From: Leclercia adecarboxylata | GTDB taxonomy: Bacteria > Pseudomonadota > Gammaproteobacteria > Enterobacterales > Enterobacteriaceae | DNA: 64,000 nt | Assembly (NCBI GenBank): GCA_901472455.1 | Contig: LR590464.1 | Coordinates: 2,790,001-2,854,000 of the forward strand | Direction: 5' to 3' | Shown here: piece after piece, positions 28,936-40,897 of the stretch | Layout of the letters: each line of letters starts with the position of its first letter | Numbering within the stretch: the stretch's first letter is position 1 | Made by a program: the position numbers and the translations under genes | The notes under the pieces: generated by a model | Database searches by the model: none | Seen by the model: only the letters and a program-made list of their open reading frames with translations | Told to the model about the DNA's origin: nothing

Positions 28936-29773
28936 TCAGGCCGGTTTTGGCTGCGCCGCCAGGCTCTCAAGTTCCCGCGCATCATGGCTACAGAAAAAAG
29001 TAATGTCATGATCGTGGGCGCAGGAAAGCTCGCGCAGCCGCTGCTGGTTCCGCCGCCGGGCCTCATTGTCCATCGCCATCATCCACTGATAAAAGCGCAG
29101 TCCGGGGGTACAGTGGCGCTGCGGCTGGCGCATCTCATCCCGGTAAAACCAGGCGTCGCCGCCGTGCAGTAGCCATCCCTGGGGCTGGCTGATGGCAATC
29201 CCCGCGTGGCCCGGTGTATGCCCAGCCAGCGGCACCAGTAAAATCTCCGGCGGCAGCCCGCGTAGTGCCGTCACCGGCGTCGAAGCCGAACCAGCGCTCG
29301 CCCTGAGCCTGATAGCCCTCCAGCCGGAGATGCCGCCCCACTGCCCCGGGCGATAGCGCTCCCGCTGCAGCCAGCTGTGACGCTGTTGCGCCGTATCGAT
29401 CTCCTGCTGCATGAGGTGAATGCGAGCATGGGGGGAAATCCGTCAGCCCGCCCGCATGATCGAAATCCAGGTGCGTCAGAATAATGTGACGGACGTCAGC
29501 CACGCTAAAACCCAGCGCCTCGACCCGGGCGCGTGCCGTGAGCGACTCGCGGCGCTGGATGTTATTCAGCACCCGGAAAAAGCCCGGCAGCCGGGATGGC
29601 TCGCGCACGTCGCCCAGTCCGAAGCCGGTATCCACCAGCACCAGCCCGTCGCGATCGGTTTCAATCAACAGGCAGTGGCAGACCAGGTGCGCATGCAGCC
29701 CCTTGCTAAAACCGTCGTAAAATGCGCCGCCCAGCGGGCACATACACCCGCAGTTAAGGTGATGAATCTTCAT
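28936..29773 (-). CDS. MBL-fold metallo-hydrolase
   Basis: About 279 residues. The N-terminus MKIHHLNCGCMCPLGGAFYD is followed by LVLVDTGFGLGDV and the metal motif ILTHLDFDHAGGLTDF, then PLAGHTPGHAGIAI and the C-terminal FFCSHDARE. The usual HxHxDH reads HLDFDH, with Asp in place of the second His. Frame changes near 29435 and 29280. Substrate unknown; lactonases and other esterases share this fold. It lies twelve bases after the OBAP gene in the same direction and may be in its operon. Confidence 0.82.
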
Positions 29774-29785
29774 ATCGCCTCCTCA

Positions 29786-30584
29786 TCAACGTGATGGCGC
29801 CTGCTGGCTCTGCTCAGACGTGCCAAAATGCGTGGTGTCGCCATGGCCGTGCTCACCGCTCCCCTGCACGCGCTTAAGCTGAATGACCTCGCCGCGCTCC
29901 CAGGCGTTAGCACCGCTTGCCACCGGGCGAGCCACGATATCGGCGCGCTGGCGTTTAATCTCCTGGGTGTCGATCCCCAGACGCCGGTCGCGATCCGCCA
30001 GCAGCGCCGGGTCGAGTTGTCCTTCCCCGGTAAAGCCCATCATCAGAGCCGGGATGCCGAGCGGCAGGGTTTTGTCGCGATCCGTATGCCAGGTGTGCCA
30101 GGTTTTGCCGTAGGTGTTGACGATTTTGCTCATCAGCGCCTTGTCAGCCACCGCAGGCAGGCCGGGGGCCACAAGGCTGCCCGATTTCACTTCATACTGG
30201 TGGCTGTGCCAGAGCTTTTTCTCCTCCGGCGGCAGGGTATTAAACAGGCGTTCACTGATGATGTACTCGACGCCCATCAGCCGGGCATCTTTGGTATTGC
30301 CGTCATAGATGACCGCCTGCATGACGTCCTCATTGAGCACCGTCACGTAGTGATGGGCCTCCATCTGCCCGTTTTTATCCCCGCTGTAAAAATGAAAGCC
30401 GTCCAGATAGGCGCTGATCGCCTCCACCGGCGGGCGGGACTGGATAACCTGGGCGCCCGTTTCCAGAGTACGCATTTTGGCGGAGGTGGCTTTCACCGGG
30501 GATGGGTGCCTGCGGCGGAGAGTTGTTCGCCCCGCAGCCGACCAGTAAAACCAGGGCTGGAATAGTCAGAGGTAATGATTTCAT
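29786..30584 (-). CDS. OBAP (oil-body-associated protein, DUF1264) family lipoprotein
   Basis: About 265 residues from the ATG at 30584. The first 19 residues form a lipoprotein signal (MKSLPLTIPALVLLVGCGAN, lipobox LVGC). The mature part reads ALMMGFTGEGQLDP, HHYVTVLNEDVMQAVIYDG, MGVEYIISERLFNTLPPEEK and LWHSHQYEVKSGSLVAPGLP, which is the DUF1264/OBAP family first noted in plants. One frame change near 30500 joins signal and body. Function in bacteria is unknown. The downstream MBL-fold gene is only 12 bases away. Confidence 0.78.
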
Positions 30585-31344
30585 TGGCACTCCCTTTTAT
30601 CTCATTAAGTTATGAAGGTAGTGCAGGTGTGGAAAGCCAGCCAGGCCGTAAAGGCACTCTGGCTGGCATTCGGTCAAAAATAATAGTTAACGCGGACGCG
30701 TCTAACGTAGCGGCTATTCCCTCTCTGCGTATGGAGACGAGAAAATTTAAATGTTAGCGGCGTAAGAAATAAAACGGCGCAGGCAGGAACGTGAATAACC
30801 GGAAAATAGTCTGCACGGCATGCGGTCATACCTAATACTTGCAGGGTGATATTTAACAGCGGCCAACACCCTGCCGGGAATAGCGTCGCCTTCAGCATCA
30901 TAAAGTTAAAAACAGTGGGGACACACTGATGCAGGTTGCGAAAAAAAAACTTGCCGTCACGCACCGCATGCCGGTTTGTTTTTTTACTTCTACCCTCTCG
31001 ATGGCCGACATGCCCTGCCTCTCGCCGTTACCCTTCGCACGGCGAATGTAGAGTGCCGCGCTATTGGCCATTACCACAGGGCGCGGCGCAATTATTTTTC
31101 ACACAACGAAATTATTATTTTTGCTTAATGTAAGCCCTACGGTGAGTGGATATTCTCCCGCAAAACCCGGCAAGGCGATTATATATTTACGCGCAATTTT
31201 AAGGTCTTCTCAGACGCAACGGTAATTAATCTGTATTTACGCAAAATGATACATCCAACACGCGAACTGTCTGAGATTCGTCTAAGGTTTTCAGGTGATT
31301 GATGACAACGGCCACGCTGTTCAGCCTATATAAGGAGAATAACC
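30585..31344. other. 760-base gene-free stretch with a hairpin, between the OBAP gene and treA
   Basis: I see no convincing gene here; open frames on both strands lack family likeness and ribosome-binding sites. A strong hairpin, GCCAGCCAG (30636-30644) with CTGGCTGGC (30659-30667), lies about 52 bases ahead of the OBAP start and could act in its leader. The treA-proximal part is AT-rich and must carry the treA promoter; in E. coli treA is under osmotic and sigma-S control, but I could not fix a promoter here. Confidence 0.5.
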
Positions 31345-33333
31345 ATGATCAAACCTCAACGGCACGCAACCCTGCGGCTGGCGATTGGCGGTATCCTGCT
31401 TGGCATCACCGCCGTGAGCTATGCGGACGACTCATCCGGCAGCATGAAACAACCTCCTGACATCCTGTTTGGCCCCCTGTTTAATGATGTGCAAACCGCG
31501 AAACTCTTCCCCGACCAGAAAACCTTTGCCGATGCGGTGCCGAAAAACGATCCCCAGACGATCCTCGCTGATTACCACATGCAGCGAAAACAGTCCGGCT
31601 TCGACCTGCGTCATTTTGTCGACGTGAACTTTACCCTGCCAGCCGAAAAGGAAAAATACGTTCCGCCTGCCGGGCAGAGCCTGCGCGCGCATATCGACGG
31701 CCTGTGGCCGGTGCTGACGCGCACCACCTCCAGCGCCGGGAAGTGGGATTCGCTGCTGCCGCTGCCTAAACCTTACGTGGTGCCGGGGGGACGTTTCCGG
31801 GAGATCTATTACTGGGACAGCTACTTCACCATGCTGGGTCTGGCGGAGAGTGGACACTGGGATAAGGTCGCCAGCATGGTCGATAACTTTGCTTATGAGC
31901 TGGACAGCTGGGGTCATATTCCCAACGGGAACCGCAGCTACTATCTGAGCCGCTCCCAGCCGCCGTTCTTCTCCCTGATGGTGGAACTGCTGGCGACGCA
32001 CGACAGCCAGGCGCTGAAAAAATACCGTCCTCAGATGGAAAAAGAGTACGCCTACTGGATGGAAGGGGTGGATGCCCTCCAGCCGGGTCAGTCCAGCCAG
32101 CGGGTAGTCAAGCTGGACGATGGTGCCGTGCTTAACCGCTACTGGGACAATCGCGATACGCCACGCCCGGAATCCTGGCTGGATGACATCAACACCGCGA
32201 AAAAATACCCCAGCCGCCCGGCGACCGAGATCTACCGCGATCTGCGCTCCGCTGCCGCCTCTGGCTGGGACTTTAGCTCCCGCTGGATGGACGATCCGCA
32301 GCAACTGGGGACGATCCGCACCACCAGCATCGTGCCGGTGGATTTGAACGCCCTGATGTTCAAGATGGAAAAACTGCTGGCGAAGGCCAGTCAGGATGGC
32401 GGCGATAGCGCTGCCGCCAGCCGCTACGAGGGTCTGGCGTCCGATCGCCAGAAGGCGATGGAGCGCTATCTGTGGAATGAAAAAGAGGGCTGGTATGCGG
32501 ATTACGATCTGAAAACCAAACAGGTGCGTAATCAGCTGACCGCTGCGGCGCTGTTCCCGCTGTACGTCAAGGCGGCTTCCCAGGAGCGGGCAGATAAAAC
32601 GGCTGCGGCCGCCGAGGCCCAGCTGATCAAAGCCGGGGGGATTTCCACGACGACCGTAAATAGCGGCCAGCAGTGGGATGCGCCAAACGGCTGGGCACCG
32701 TTGCAGTGGGTGGCCACCGAAGGCTTGCAGAACTACGGGCATAAAAAAGTGGCGATGGACGTCACCTGGCGCTTCCTCACCAACGTGCAGCATACCTACG
32801 ATCGTGAGCAGAAGCTGGTGGAGAAATATGATGTTTCCACTACCGGCACGGGTGGCGGCGGTGGCGAATATCCGCTACAGGACGGCTTTGGCTGGACTAA
32901 CGGCGTGACGCTGAAGATGCTGGATATGGTTTGTCCGCAGGCTAACCCTTGCGACAAGCTGCCAGCCACACAGCCTGCGGCGAATGATGAGCCAGCGACC
33001 ACAGCCCCAGCGGCCACTGGTAATCAACCGGCGGCGAATAGCGCGCCAACCACAACTGACCAACCGGCGGCAACAACGCCATCGACCACAAGCGATCAGC
33101 CTTCGGTAACGACGCCGCCGACCACAACCGATAAACCGTCGTCAACAACGTCGCCATCGACCACGACCGATCAACCGTCGGCAACGACAACCGATCAGCC
33201 GTCGTCAAACACGCCACCGGCCACGAGCAATCAGCCGTCAGTCACCACGCCACCGGCGACCAGCGGCAACGCCAGCTCACAGCCAGCCGCGAATGATGAT
33301 TCGGCAGAAACGCAGAAAAGTGTCGGGCAGTAA
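31345..33333 (+). CDS. treA: Periplasmic alpha,alpha-trehalase with extended Thr/Pro-rich tail
   Basis: Intact, 662 residues against about 565 in E. coli. A signal peptide (about residues 1-28) is followed by the GH37 domain with both trehalase signatures, [20 protein letters not shown] and [13 protein letters not shown], and the glycine-rich [20 protein letters not shown]. It splits trehalose to glucose in the periplasm. From about residue 541 a low-complexity tail rich in Thr, Pro, Ser, Gln and Asp runs to the end, with repeats near [12 protein letters not shown]. The E. coli tail is much shorter. An AAGGAG site lies eight bases before the ATG. Confidence 0.95.
   Translation: MIKPQRHATLRLAIGGILLGITAVSYADDSSGSMKQPPDILFGPLFNDVQTAKLFPDQKTFADAVPKNDPQTILADYHMQRKQSGFDLRHFVDVNFTLPAEKEKYVPPAGQSLRAHIDGLWPVLTRTTSSAGKWDSLLPLPKPYVVPGGRFREIYYWDSYFTMLGLAESGHWDKVASMVDNFAYELDSWGHIPNGNRSYYLSRSQPPFFSLMVELLATHDSQALKKYRPQMEKEYAYWMEGVDALQPGQSSQRVVKLDDGAVLNRYWDNRDTPRPESWLDDINTAKKYPSRPATEIYRDLRSAAASGWDFSSRWMDDPQQLGTIRTTSIVPVDLNALMFKMEKLLAKASQDGGDSAAASRYEGLASDRQKAMERYLWNEKEGWYADYDLKTKQVRNQLTAAALFPLYVKAASQERADKTAAAAEAQLIKAGGISTTTVNSGQQWDAPNGWAPLQWVATEGLQNYGHKKVAMDVTWRFLTNVQHTYDREQKLVEKYDVSTTGTGGGGGEYPLQDGFGWTNGVTLKMLDMVCPQANPCDKLPATQPAANDEPATTAPAATGNQPAANSAPTTTDQPAATTPSTTSDQPSVTTPPTTTDKPSSTTSPSTTTDQPSATTTDQPSSNTPPATSNQPSVTTPPATSGNASSQPAANDDSAETQKSVGQ
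33049..33264 (+). repeat. Tandem degenerate repeats encoding the TreA tail
   Basis: Six to seven units of about 30-39 bases encode variants of T-T-T/S-D-Q/K-P-S-x-T-T-P-P. The codons vary between copies (ACC, ACA, ACG), so the DNA repeat is diverged while the peptide is kept. The frame stays open throughout, which argues against random insertion. Number and length of units are by hand. Confidence 0.75.
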
Positions 33334-33350
33334 GGCGATGTGATGTGTAG

Positions 33351-33378
33351 GCCGGGTAAGGCATAGCCGCTACCCGGC
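33351..33378. repeat. REP-like inverted repeat after treA
   Basis: GCCGGGTA (33351-33358) and TACCCGGC (33371-33378) with a twelve-base centre, preceded by GTAG. This is the form of enterobacterial REP/BIME units, which sit between genes. It lies 17 bases after the treA stop and ahead of the terminator. Confidence 0.6.
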
Positions 33379-33400
33379 ATTATTACGGGGGACACCAAAA

Positions 33401-33428
33401 AAAACGGCTCTTAGTTAAGAGCCGTTTT
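33401..33428. terminator. Bidirectional intrinsic terminator between treA and the YmgE-family gene
   Basis: AAAACGGCTCTTA (33401-33413) pairs with TAAGAGCCGTTTT (33416-33428) with a two-base loop; A-rich on the left and T-rich on the right, so it can work for both converging genes. The convergent gene stops at 33436. Confidence 0.88.
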
Positions 33429-33435
33429 ACGTGGG

Positions 33436-33690
33436 TCAGGCGCGTCGTACCATTCTGTAGATAAGCAGCACGAGAATAGCGCCCACCACGGCGACCAGGA
33501 AACTTTGCAGGTTAAACCCGGATACAGTGCCGCCGATGCCAAACATCGTTGCCAGCCAGCCGCCGACAACCGCACCTACGACCCCAAGGATACAGGTCAC
33601 AATAAAACCACCACCATCCCGTCCCGGCATGATGAATTTTGCGATAACACCAGCAATCAGACCAAATATAATCCAGGCGATAATACCCAT
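33436..33690 (-). CDS. GlsB/YeaQ/YmgE-family stress-response membrane protein
   Basis: Intact, 84 residues from the ATG at 33690 (MGIIAWIIFGLIAGVIAKFI). Three hydrophobic segments with Gly-rich loops (MPGRDGGGFI, GVVGAVVGGWLATM), typical of this transglycosylase-associated-protein family in the inner membrane. E. coli YmgE and YeaQ rise under stress; no biochemical role is firm. The start has GAGGG upstream. Convergent with treA. Confidence 0.88.
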   Translation of the reverse strand: MGIIAWIIFGLIAGVIAKFIMPGRDGGGFIVTCILGVVGAVVGGWLATMFGIGGTVSGFNLQSFLVAVVGAILVLLIYRMVRRA

Positions 33691-33896
33691 AGTGATGCCC
33701 TCTTGCAGAGTTAAGCTTGCGCAGAACACCCGCCCGCGCAGGTCAATTAAGTATAGGCAATAGCCAGAAAACCATTTTGAGTACACTGACTTAATTACGG
33801 CTCTGACGAAAAAATATTTGCTGGTTTGTATTAAGTTTCGCGGACAAGTGCCGATAACGCATCCACAGATTGTCATCTATCAAGGAGCCCTGGGGC

Positions 33897-34628
33897 GTGA
33901 GTAATTACAGTGAGCAGTTCCTGAAAACTAATCCGCTGGCTGTACTAGGGGTATTACGCGATCTACAAAAACAAGACACGCCGGTGCGCATCAGTTGGGG
34001 GAACAACCAGTTCATCAGCAAAATTCTGGATGCAACGCCAGAGCGACTGGTGATGGATTTAGGCAGTCAGGAGTACGAGAACCGCTCGGTACTACGCGCA
34101 GGCATCATTACCGTAGCCGCCGACACCCAGGGGGCGAAAGTGGAGTTCGACCTGCCGCAACTGGAACAGGGAACCTGGCAGGGGCTGCCCGCCTTTATCA
34201 CCTCGCTGCCCGCATCGGTGTGGTGTATTCAGCGACGGGAGTTTTTCCGTATCAATGCCCCGCTGCATCCTGCCTACTTCTGCAAAGCCAAAATGCCGGA
34301 CAAAAGCGTGCTTCGTTTCCGTCTGCACGATCTCTCCCTCGGCGGCATGGGCGCCTTAATGGACAGTGCGAAGCCAGACGCGCTGGTCGAGGGGATGCGT
34401 TTCTCGCAGATCGAACTGGATATGGGCGGCTGGGGTCGCTTCTTCTTTGATGCGCAGCTGATCACGGTGAGCGAACGTAAGGTGGTGGACAGCAAAAACG
34501 AAACCATTACCACGCCGCGTCTGAGCTTCCGTTTTCTCAATGTCGGGCCAGGCCCGGAGCGTGAACTGCAGCGAATTATCTACTCGCTGGAGCGTGAAGC
34601 GCGGGAGCGCGCCAACAAGGTGCGTTAA
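33897..34628 (+). CDS. ycgR: Flagellar brake protein, c-di-GMP receptor
   Basis: Intact, 243 residues from GTG at 33897 (reads SNYSEQFLK), preceded by AAGGAG; an in-frame start farther up (33870) is not supported by homology. N-terminal YcgR domain and C-terminal PilZ domain with the c-di-GMP motifs RREFFR (Arg113-Arg118) and DLSLGG (Asp145, Ser147, Gly150). When bound to c-di-GMP, YcgR slows the flagellar motor. The gene sits between treA and emtA as in E. coli, next to nothing flagellar here. Confidence 0.95.
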   Translation: MSNYSEQFLKTNPLAVLGVLRDLQKQDTPVRISWGNNQFISKILDATPERLVMDLGSQEYENRSVLRAGIITVAADTQGAKVEFDLPQLEQGTWQGLPAFITSLPASVWCIQRREFFRINAPLHPAYFCKAKMPDKSVLRFRLHDLSLGGMGALMDSAKPDALVEGMRFSQIELDMGGWGRFFFDAQLITVSERKVVDSKNETITTPRLSFRFLNVGPGPERELQRIIYSLEREARERANKVR

Positions 34629-34633
34629 ACGCG

Positions 34634-34658
34634 ACCGGGCAGCGCGTGGCTGCCCGGT
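34634..34658. terminator. Hairpin between ycgR and emtA
   Basis: ACCGGGCAGC (34634-34643) and GCTGCCCGGT (34649-34658) form a ten-pair stem with a five-base loop, between the convergent ycgR and emtA stops. No clear T run follows on either side, so its use as an intrinsic terminator is not certain. Confidence 0.5.
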
Positions 34659-34664
34659 AACGGA

Positions 34665-35276
34665 TTACATGGCGTCCATCGCCTTCTGGACTTTCCAGAT
34701 GTAGCGCGGTGCCTGCGGGGCCGGGTGATTGTTGACGACGTGATCAAAGAACTCGTCTTTGTCCATATCGTTAATCTCAGCAATCGCCTTTTTGCGATCG
34801 GAAGAGAAGGTGCGTAGCAGCGCGCCTGCCCCGTTAACGTAGGAGACCACCAGCGCATACTGCATCACCTCTGGATCTTCAATTCCCTTCAGGATCCCAT
34901 GCTCCAGAATGCTCAGGTAGGCGGTGCCCATCGAGATATTGCGCTCCGGGTTCTTCAGCTCACTGGTGGACGGCTGGCCGCTCCAGCCCATATGCCGGTA
35001 GACCTCCCGTCCCGCGGTGGAGGCTTTTAGCTGCATCAGGCCCACCGCGTTCGATTTACTGACCAGATTCGGATTCCCACCCGACTCCACCGCAATGATG
35101 GCGGTCACCAGACGCGGGCTGACGCCCCAGGCTTCACCGGCTTTTTCGCTGATCGGCATCCACTGCATCGCCCGTTTCACCGGGACTTCCGGGTTCCATT
35201 CCGGTTTCTGGTAATCCTGCTTCGAACTGCATCCAGCAAGCAACACAATCAAAAAAGCAAACCATCTTAATTTCAC
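34665..35276 (-). CDS. emtA: Membrane-bound lytic endotransglycosylase E
   Basis: Intact, about 203 residues from GTG at 35276, which gives the same N-terminus as E. coli ([17 protein letters not shown], lipobox Cys16). The SLT domain includes [20 protein letters not shown] with the catalytic Glu, then GLMQLKAST and [16 protein letters not shown]. It cuts peptidoglycan glycan strands at the outer membrane. Its convergent partner is ycgR and its divergent neighbour is ldcA, also in cell-wall turnover. Confidence 0.93.
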   Translation of the reverse strand: MKLRWFAFLIVLLAGCSSKQDYQKPEWNPEVPVKRAMQWMPISEKAGEAWGVSPRLVTAIIAVESGGNPNLVSKSNAVGLMQLKASTAGREVYRHMGWSGQPSTSELKNPERNISMGTAYLSILEHGILKGIEDPEVMQYALVVSYVNGAGALLRTFSSDRKKAIAEINDMDKDEFFDHVVNNHPAPQAPRYIWKVQKAMDAM

Positions 35277-35389
35277 GTCATCTGTCCTTATGGTCATTCA
35301 TCGCTATTACCCTATCCTCCGCTTGATGAAGGATGCGCTCAGGCGGCATGATATATACATTTAGATTTATAAGTCAGCAAGGAAATGCC

Positions 35390-36308
35390 ATGTCTCAGGT
35401 TCATCTCATCGCACCATCAGGTTACTGCATTAATCAGGAAGCGGCCCAACGGGGCGTTGCACGTTTACTGGACGACGGGCATCAGGTGCAAAATCAGACA
35501 ATTATACCCCGCCGCCAGCAGCGATTTGCCGGAACCGAGACGCAGCGACTGAACGACATTAACGCCCTTACCCACCTGGAAGGTGCCAACCAGATTGTCC
35601 TGGCGGTGCGCGGCGGATACGGTGCCAGCCGCCTGCTGGAGCAGATCGACTGGCAGGGGCTGGCCGAACGCCAGCAGCAGGACCCGCTGCTGATTTGGTG
35701 GCCATAGCGACTTCACGGTTATCCAGCTCGGCCTGCTGGCGTTACATAACGTCATCACCTTTAGCGGCCCGATGCTGGCGGGTAATTTTCGGCGCGCCCC
35801 GAGCTGAACGCCTTTACCCTGGAGCATTTCTGGCGCGCGCTGCAAAACAGCACCTATTCCGTTGAGTGGCAGGGGGACGGCCCGGCGTGTGAACGCACAG
35901 GCCAGCTGTGGGGCGGCAATCTGGCGATGGTTGTGTCGTTGATCGGCACCCCCTGGCTGCCCGCCATTGAGAACGGCATTCTGGTGCTGGAAGACATCAA
36001 TGAGCACCCGTTCCGCGTTGAACGCATGCTGTTGCAACTGCACCATGTGGGCATTCTTGACCGCCAGCAGGCGATCGTGCTCGGCAGTTTTAGCGGGGGC
36101 GACCGCCAATGATTACGATGCCGGATACGATCTGGCGACCATGATCGATTACCTGCGCTCCCGGGTATCGGTGCCGATTATCAGTGGACTCGATTTTGGC
36201 CATGAACAAAAGACCGTCACCCTACCCCTCGGTGCGCAGGCTTCGCTTGTTCACGCCGCAGGTAAGACCTGTTTAACCCTGAGCGGACATCCGGTGATGA
36301 AAGCATAA
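35390..36308 (+). CDS. ldcA: Cytoplasmic L,D-carboxypeptidase A
   Basis: About 304 residues starting MSQVHLIAPSGYCINQEAAQ. It removes the terminal D-Ala from recycled murein tetrapeptides. The family text VLAVRGGYGASRLLEQIDWQ leads to the nucleophile Ser in CGHSDFT, which is reached after removing one G near 35697. Later blocks GILVLEDINEHPFRVERMLL and GLDFGHEQKTVTLPLG match E. coli. Two more frame changes lie near 35790 and 36105. The extra bases fall in or beside short G and C runs. Confidence 0.92.
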
Positions 36309-36314
36309 AAAAAG

Positions 36315-36350
36315 CCGCTTAAGCGCCGGATTAGCACGTTATAAGCGGCA
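36315..36350 (+). terminator. Possible terminator after ldcA
   Basis: GCCGCTTA (36315-36322) can pair with TAAGCGGC (36343-36350) across a 20-base loop, preceded by seven A and followed by ATTAATAT. The stem is short and the loop long, so this is weak; it lies six bases past the ldcA stop. Confidence 0.45.
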
Positions 36351-36406
36351 TTAATATGTTAGGGTTTTAATAACAGTCATCGCGTCACGCAGGGAGTACG
36401 CACACA

Positions 36407-38150
<1,744 letters not shown>

Positions 38151-38151
38151 C

Positions 38152-38182
38152 TTTTTCCCCTCTCCCAAGGGAGAGGGGAAAA
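38152..38182. terminator. Bidirectional terminator between cvrA and dadX
   Basis: CCCCTCTCCC (38157-38166) and GGGAGAGGGG (38169-38178) form a ten-pair stem, with TTTTT on the left and AAAA on the right. It lies directly after the cvrA stop and before the dadX stop at 38187, so it can end both transcripts. Confidence 0.85.
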
Positions 38183-38186
38183 CCAT

Positions 38187-39258
38187 TCAGAGCGTAACGA
38201 CCGGCACCCGCGGGGCTAATGCGGTTAACAGCTCGTAGCCGATGGTACCCGCCGCGGCAGCAACATCGTCTACTTTCACTTCATTCCCCCACAGCTCAAC
38301 CGGCGTACCGATCCCCGCGTGCGGGCATGGCGTAAGGTCGATGGCCAGCATATCCATTGATACCGTGCCTACCGTGCCGGTACGTACGCCGTCTACCCAT
38401 ACCGGCGTGCCGGACGGGGCAATGCGTGGATAGCCGTCGGCATACCCCCCGGCGACAATACCGATCCGCTGCTCGCCCGAAGCGCGATAGCGGCTGCCGT
38501 AACCCACGGTATCCCCCGCTTTCAGGGTCTGAACGCCAATGATTTCACTGCGCAGGGTCATCACCGGCTTCAGGCCGCTGTTGGCGATATCCTGCCACTG
38601 CCCGGACGGTGACGCGCCGTAAAGAATGATCCCCGGCCGTACCCAGTCGAAATGCGCTTCCGGGTGCCAGAGGGTCGCCGCCGAGTTAGAGAGCGAACGC
38701 GGGCAGTCCAGCCCTTCCGCAGCCTGCTCAATATGTCTCATCGGCTCAACAATGCCTTCCGGCTTTTCCGCATCGGCAAAATGGGCCATCAGCGTCATGC
38801 CGCCGACGTTCTTCAGCGCCCGCAGCTGCTGCCAGACGCTGTGAACCCGAATCCGGCTGAAAACCGAGACGGTTCATGCCGCTGTTCACTTTCAGGTAGA
38901 TATCGAGCGGGGCGTGCAGCTTCGCATTCTGCAACGCCTTGACCTGCCAGTTGCTGTGCACGCTGGTAGTCAGACGGTACTTATCAAACAGCGGTAGTTC
39001 ATCGCTGTTAAAAAAGCCTTCGAGCATCAGGATCGGCCCTTTCCAGCCGCGCTCGCGCAGCAGGATCGCCTCTTCCAGATTGAGCATCGCAAAGCCATCG
39101 GCCGCGCTTAGCGCGCTCCAGATGCGATCCAGACCGTGGCCATAAGCATTGGCTTTGACCACCGCCCAGACTCGTGAAGCGGGCGCGGCGCGCCGGACAA
39201 TGTGCAGGTTATCCTTCAGGGCCTGAAGATCCAGCTGAGCCACAACAGGACGTGACAT
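38187..39258 (-). CDS. dadX: Catabolic alanine racemase
   Basis: About 357 residues. The PLP lysine lies in [18 protein letters not shown] near residue 35 and the catalytic Tyr in [18 protein letters not shown]. One frame change near 38845. It interconverts L- and D-alanine for degradation by DadA, whose gene starts 12 bases upstream in the transcript. In E. coli the dadAX operon is controlled by Lrp and CRP. Confidence 0.93.
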
Positions 39259-39270
39259 GACGACTCCTTG

Positions 39271-40642
<1,372 letters not shown>

Positions 40643-40838
40643 TCAACATAGGCCTTTTTTATGGTGACACATCTCACACATTCCCCTGCTGACGCGGGTA
40701 GCGCGGTTTTGGCATCTCCTGCTGCGCGGCATTTTTAACCAGCATATTGTGCTGCCGGACACCCCTTTTCTGTCACAGGAAAAACGGGAAATCGCAAAGA
40801 AAAAAATAGCGTGCCAGCACGCTTTTGAATGGCGTGTT

Positions 40839-40845
40839 CTATGCT
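40839..40845 (+). promoter_or_regulatory. Sigma-S-like -10 element ahead of ycgB
   Basis: CTATGCT fits the sigma-S -10 pattern CTAYACT with one mismatch, 53 bases before the ycgB ATG. E. coli ycgB is a sigma-S gene, which supports the guess. A small hairpin (AGCGTG, CCAG, CACGCT, then TTTT; about 40807-40825) lies just ahead. The rest of the 324-base dadA-ycgB gap shows no gene and must also hold the dadA promoter. Confidence 0.4.
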
Positions 40846-40897
40846 TGAAAAGAGGTTCTTCCAGACAGAGAGAGCTACCAACAATGAGGGCGCGCTA

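Noticed and set aside
30674..30964. Minus-strand frame of 96 residues upstream of treA
   Set aside because: Composition is not protein-like, there is no ribosome-binding site, and it is not recognisable; treated as non-coding.
7900..31340. Genomic island ends (attachment repeats, integrase, tRNA) around the accessory block
   Set aside because: I found no integrase, no tRNA and no clear flanking direct repeats by eye; a repeat search would be needed.
31345..33333. TreA tail as a frameshift artefact
   Set aside because: The frame is open without a break from signal peptide to stop, and the tail has repeated protein units.
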